The notes beneath the pieces were generated by a model. That model saw only the letters and a list, made by a program, of their open reading frames with translations, was not told the DNA's origin and made no database searches. A stretch of 15,931 bases of DNA from Cellvibrionaceae bacterium (lineage in GTDB: Bacteria; Pseudomonadota; Gammaproteobacteria; Pseudomonadales; Cellvibrionaceae): the NCBI GenBank assembly GCA_025800435.1, contig JAOXRV010000805.1, positions 1-15,931 on the forward strand, read 5' to 3'. The translations under genes were made by a program, and so were the position numbers. Positions 13,880 to 15,931 of the stretch are shown in pieces (position 1 is the first letter of the stretch; the number at the start of each line of letters is the position of its first letter).

Positions 13880-13895
13880 CTCGACCATGGTCGAG
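13880..13895. promoter_or_regulatory. Perfect 16-bp palindrome upstream of acs
   Basis: CTCGACCATGGTCGAG is a perfect dyad centred about 80 bp upstream of the acs ATG, in a non-coding stretch. Size and position fit a dimeric regulator site, such as for a LuxR-type acetate-switch response regulator. The identity of the binder is inference. Confidence 0.45.
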
Positions 13896-13918
13896 GTTGA
13901 GGATTAACGCCGGCATGG

Positions 13919-14068
13919 CTAATTGGCCAGACAACTGGCGAGCATTGCGCCCGCACAGCCGTCGCTGCAGGGTGCCCAGCCGCCAGTGAAGGCACTGCCA
14001 AAGGCAACCGCCAGCTCACCATAGGTATACTTGTTAGGGTACCCTAGCCTTCTAATACGATAGAGACA
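13919..14068 (-). other. Short open frame without a start after panC, possible gene remnant
   Basis: Immediately after panC, in a different frame, 49 codons are open up to TAG at 13919-13921, starting within the last codons of panC. The translation looks protein-like (KYTYGELAVAFGSAFTGGW, then three cysteines), but there is no ATG or GTG near its beginning and no ribosome-binding site. It could be a remnant of a lost gene's 3' end or a chance open frame. Apart from this and the two palindromes, I see nothing in the 236-bp acs-panC gap. Confidence 0.2.
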
Positions 14069-14898
14069 TTATCAATTAGGCGGGCACCCTCGGTGTACAT
14101 GGCACCGAGAATGGTAATTTCATTGTCGTCAAAGGCGGCCATTTCCAGGTCTTTGCTGTTGCAGATATTAAAGTAATCCACCCGAAAGCCCTCGGCCTCA
14201 ATTTTAGCCCGTGCTTTAGACTGCAGCTCGCTGTAGTCTTTATTGCCACCTTTAATCTCATCGGAAACCCAGCTTAGGGTTTGATACAGCACCGCCACGC
14301 GCGGGCGCTCCTCCTCGGTGATAAAGCCGTTGCGCGAACTCATGGCCAAGCCATCTTGTTCACGGTGAATGGGCGCGGCGGTGATCTCAATATCCATGCA
14401 CAGGTCTTCAACCATGCGGCGAATAACCGCCAACTGCTGATAATCTTTAATGCCGAAAACTGCCTCATCCGGCTCGACAATATGGAACAGTTTGGTGACA
14501 ACCGTGGTCACCCCCTCAAAGTGGCCGGGGCGGCTGGCACCACACAACACATCGGTCATGGTGGGGCAGATCACTCGGGTTTGGTGCTCTAAACCGTTGG
14601 GGTACATTTCGTTGTCGTCGGGGTGAAATAAATAGTCGCAGTTAACCGAGCGCAGTTTTTCACAGTCGCTGGCGAAGGTGCGGGGGTATTTATCCCAGTC
14701 TTCATTAAGGCCAAACTGCAGGCCATTAACAAAAATCGAGCAAACCACAATATCGCAAGTCTGGCGGGCGCTGCGCACCAGTTCTAGGTGGGCATCGTGC
14801 AAATTGCCCATGGTGGGCACAAAGCCAATGCGCTTGCCCGCCATACGCTCGGCCTTTAATACCTGGCGCAAATTTTTAATATGATGGAATACCTGCAT
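14044..14898 (-). CDS. panC: Pantothenate synthetase (pantoate--beta-alanine ligase)
   Basis: PanC joins pantoate and beta-alanine with ATP to make pantothenate, the coenzyme A precursor. The 284-residue length and layout are normal. The ATP/HxxH region reads VPTMGNLHDAHLE (27-39), with His34 and His37 in place of the usual HEGH spacing. The pantoate-binding region reads FVNGLQFGLNEDWDKYPR (56-73), where FVNPTQFGPNEDL is typical; Asn58 and Gln61 are kept. FGIKDYQQLAVIRRMV (148-163) and REQDGLAMSSRN (179-190) complete the active site. It is divergent but intact. It starts 37 nt after dnaB with only a weak GAG ribosome-binding site. The usual partner panB is not seen in this window. Confidence 0.93.
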   Translation of the reverse strand: MQVFHHIKNLRQVLKAERMAGKRIGFVPTMGNLHDAHLELVRSARQTCDIVVCSIFVNGLQFGLNEDWDKYPRTFASDCEKLRSVNCDYLFHPDDNEMYPNGLEHQTRVICPTMTDVLCGASRPGHFEGVTTVVTKLFHIVEPDEAVFGIKDYQQLAVIRRMVEDLCMDIEITAAPIHREQDGLAMSSRNGFITEEERPRVAVLYQTLSWVSDEIKGGNKDYSELQSKARAKIEAEGFRVDYFNICNSKDLEMAAFDDNEITILGAMYTEGARLIDNVSIVLEG

Positions 14899-14935
14899 AG
14901 TGACTACTCTTTATCAGGGGGCCCAGATCGTTTTA

Positions 14936-15931
14936 TCAATAACCGGGATCTTGCATATAATCGGGGGCGAGGTTTTCAAAGCGGGTAAATTTACCCACAA
15001 AGGCGGCGCGGCAGGTGCCCACCTCACCGTTGCGCTGCTTGCCCACAATCAATTCGGCAATGCCCTTATCGGGGCTGTCTTCGTTGTAATATTCGTCGCG
15101 GTAGATAAATAAAATCACATCCGCATCCTGCTCGATGGCACCGGATTCACGCAGGTCTGAGTTCATCGGCCGCTTATTGGGGCGCTGCTCTACCCCACGG
15201 TTAAGCTGGGATAGTGCCACCACCGGACATTCAAATTCTTTGGCAATGGCTTTTAGCGAGCGCGATATCTCAGAGATCTCCTGGGTGCGGCCCTCGCTGC
15301 TGCCCGGCACCTGCATCAGCTGTAAATAGTCGATCATAATCAAGCCGGGCAAGCTCTGGGCCTCGGCCTGCTCTAAGGTCATATTATCGTTGGCTTGCAG
15401 CAGCTGGTTTTGGTGGCTGCGCACCACTTTGCGGGTGCGAGCACGAATATCCTGGGGGCTTAAACCCGGAGTATCGTCAATATACAGGGGGCGCCCTTTA
15501 ATCTTGGCCACCGCGGCCGAGAGCTTGGGCCAATCCTCTTCGCTGAGCTGACCGTTGCGAATCTTGCCTTGGTCGATACGCCCAACCGATGACAGCATCC
15601 GCATCATCAGCGCGTCGGCGGGCATTTCCATCGAGAACACCAAAGCGGGGCGATCTTGGGTCATCACCGCAGCCTCGACAAAGTTGAGGGCCAGGGCGGT
15701 TTTACCCATGGACGGACGCGCCGCCAATACCACCATCTCGCCGGACTGCCAGCCCGAGGTACGCTGGTCTAGCTCTTGCAGGCCGGTGGAAAGGCCGGTG
15801 ATATCACTCTCGGAGCGAAACAGCAGGTCGATCTTTTCAACCGTGGTTTTTAATAGGTCATTGGCGCCGATAAAGCCCCCCTCTTTGGGGCGTTCCTCGG
15901 CAATTTGGGCCACCTTGCGCTCGGCCAGCTG
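14936..15931 (-). CDS. dnaB: Replicative DNA helicase DnaB (C-terminal part; 5' end outside window)
   Basis: DnaB is the hexameric helicase that unwinds DNA ahead of the replication fork. The window holds 331 codons and the stop (TGA); the N-terminal domain lies beyond the right edge. Visible are the linker region, GLSTGLQELD, Walker A ARPSMGKTALALNF (about fragment residues 71-84), Walker B LIMIDYLQLM (about 197-206), SQLNRGVEQRPNKRP, NSDLRESGAIEQDAD and GKQRNGEVGT. Compared with E. coli DnaB as I recall it, about 21 extra residues sit between the RARTRK helix and Walker B (fragment residues about 168-196, rich in Gln, Asn and Glu). They are too few for an intein and keep the frame. panC follows after 37 nt without an obvious terminator. 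Confidence 0.96.
   Translation of the reverse strand, partial: QLAERKVAQIAEERPKEGGFIGANDLLKTTVEKIDLLFRSESDITGLSTGLQELDQRTSGWQSGEMVVLAARPSMGKTALALNFVEAAVMTQDRPALVFSMEMPADALMMRMLSSVGRIDQGKIRNGQLSEEDWPKLSAAVAKIKGRPLYIDDTPGLSPQDIRARTRKVVRSHQNQLLQANDNMTLEQAEAQSLPGLIMIDYLQLMQVPGSSEGRTQEISEISRSLKAIAKEFECPVVALSQLNRGVEQRPNKRPMNSDLRESGAIEQDADVILFIYRDEYYNEDSPDKGIAELIVGKQRNGEVGTCRAAFVGKFTRFENLAPDYMQDPGY

Noticed and set aside
15320..15430. Intein in dnaB
   Set aside because: DnaB is a frequent intein host, but the extra segment is about 21 residues with no splice-site Cys/Ser or HN motifs; it is a loop insertion.

Overview
The window looks like chromosome from a Gammaproteobacterium, probably a marine or aquatic relative of the Cellvibrionales or Pseudomonadales. 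The inference rests on gene order and protein similarity recalled from the families: a glyA / nrdR-ribD-ribE-ribBX-ribH-nusB-thiL-pgpA-ribA block, a RibBX-type fusion, and an AraC regulator with an arabinose-binding-like N-terminal domain. No rRNA, tRNA or CRISPR array is visible. Most of the window is ordinary housekeeping DNA; the accessory material is in the first 3.4 kb.

Positions 1-982 are visibly richer in A+T and look like a small accessory patch. They hold the 3' end of an unrecognised reading frame, a 57-bp copied fragment of the neighbouring diiron gene, a complete yefM-yoeB toxin-antitoxin operon with its own promoter and TGTACA-type operator, and a bidirectional terminator. Positions 983-3289 hold a divergent pair: a ferritin-like diiron protein of unknown substrate on the minus strand and an AraC-family regulator on the plus strand, with inverted repeats between them. 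A 113-bp structure with ~31-bp inverted repeats lies between the convergent regulator and ribA.

Everything from 3469 to the right edge is on the minus strand. In transcription order it reads dnaB (5' part outside the window), panC, acs, glyA, a strong intrinsic terminator, a small membrane protein gene, nrdR, ribD, ribE, ribBX, ribH, nusB, thiL, pgpA, ribA. Several junctions overlap by one base (nrdR/ribD, thiL/pgpA) or are spaced by 11-12 nt, so the nrdR-to-ribA stretch is probably one operon. It encodes the committed riboflavin enzymes: RibA opens GTP, RibD deaminates and reduces, the RibB part of RibBX makes the four-carbon unit, RibH makes lumazine and RibE makes riboflavin. Alongside are thiamine pyrophosphate formation (ThiL), a phospholipid phosphatase (PgpA), an antitermination factor (NusB) and the ribonucleotide reductase repressor (NrdR). 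acs and glyA appear to be separate units, and acs has conspicuous palindromes upstream.

I did not find a clearly new multi-gene system. The best leads are the duplicated diiron-gene fragment beside the toxin-antitoxin operon, the AraC/diiron pair of unknown substrate, the long inverted-repeat element at 3306-3418, and an apparent ~21-residue insertion just before Walker B of DnaB.
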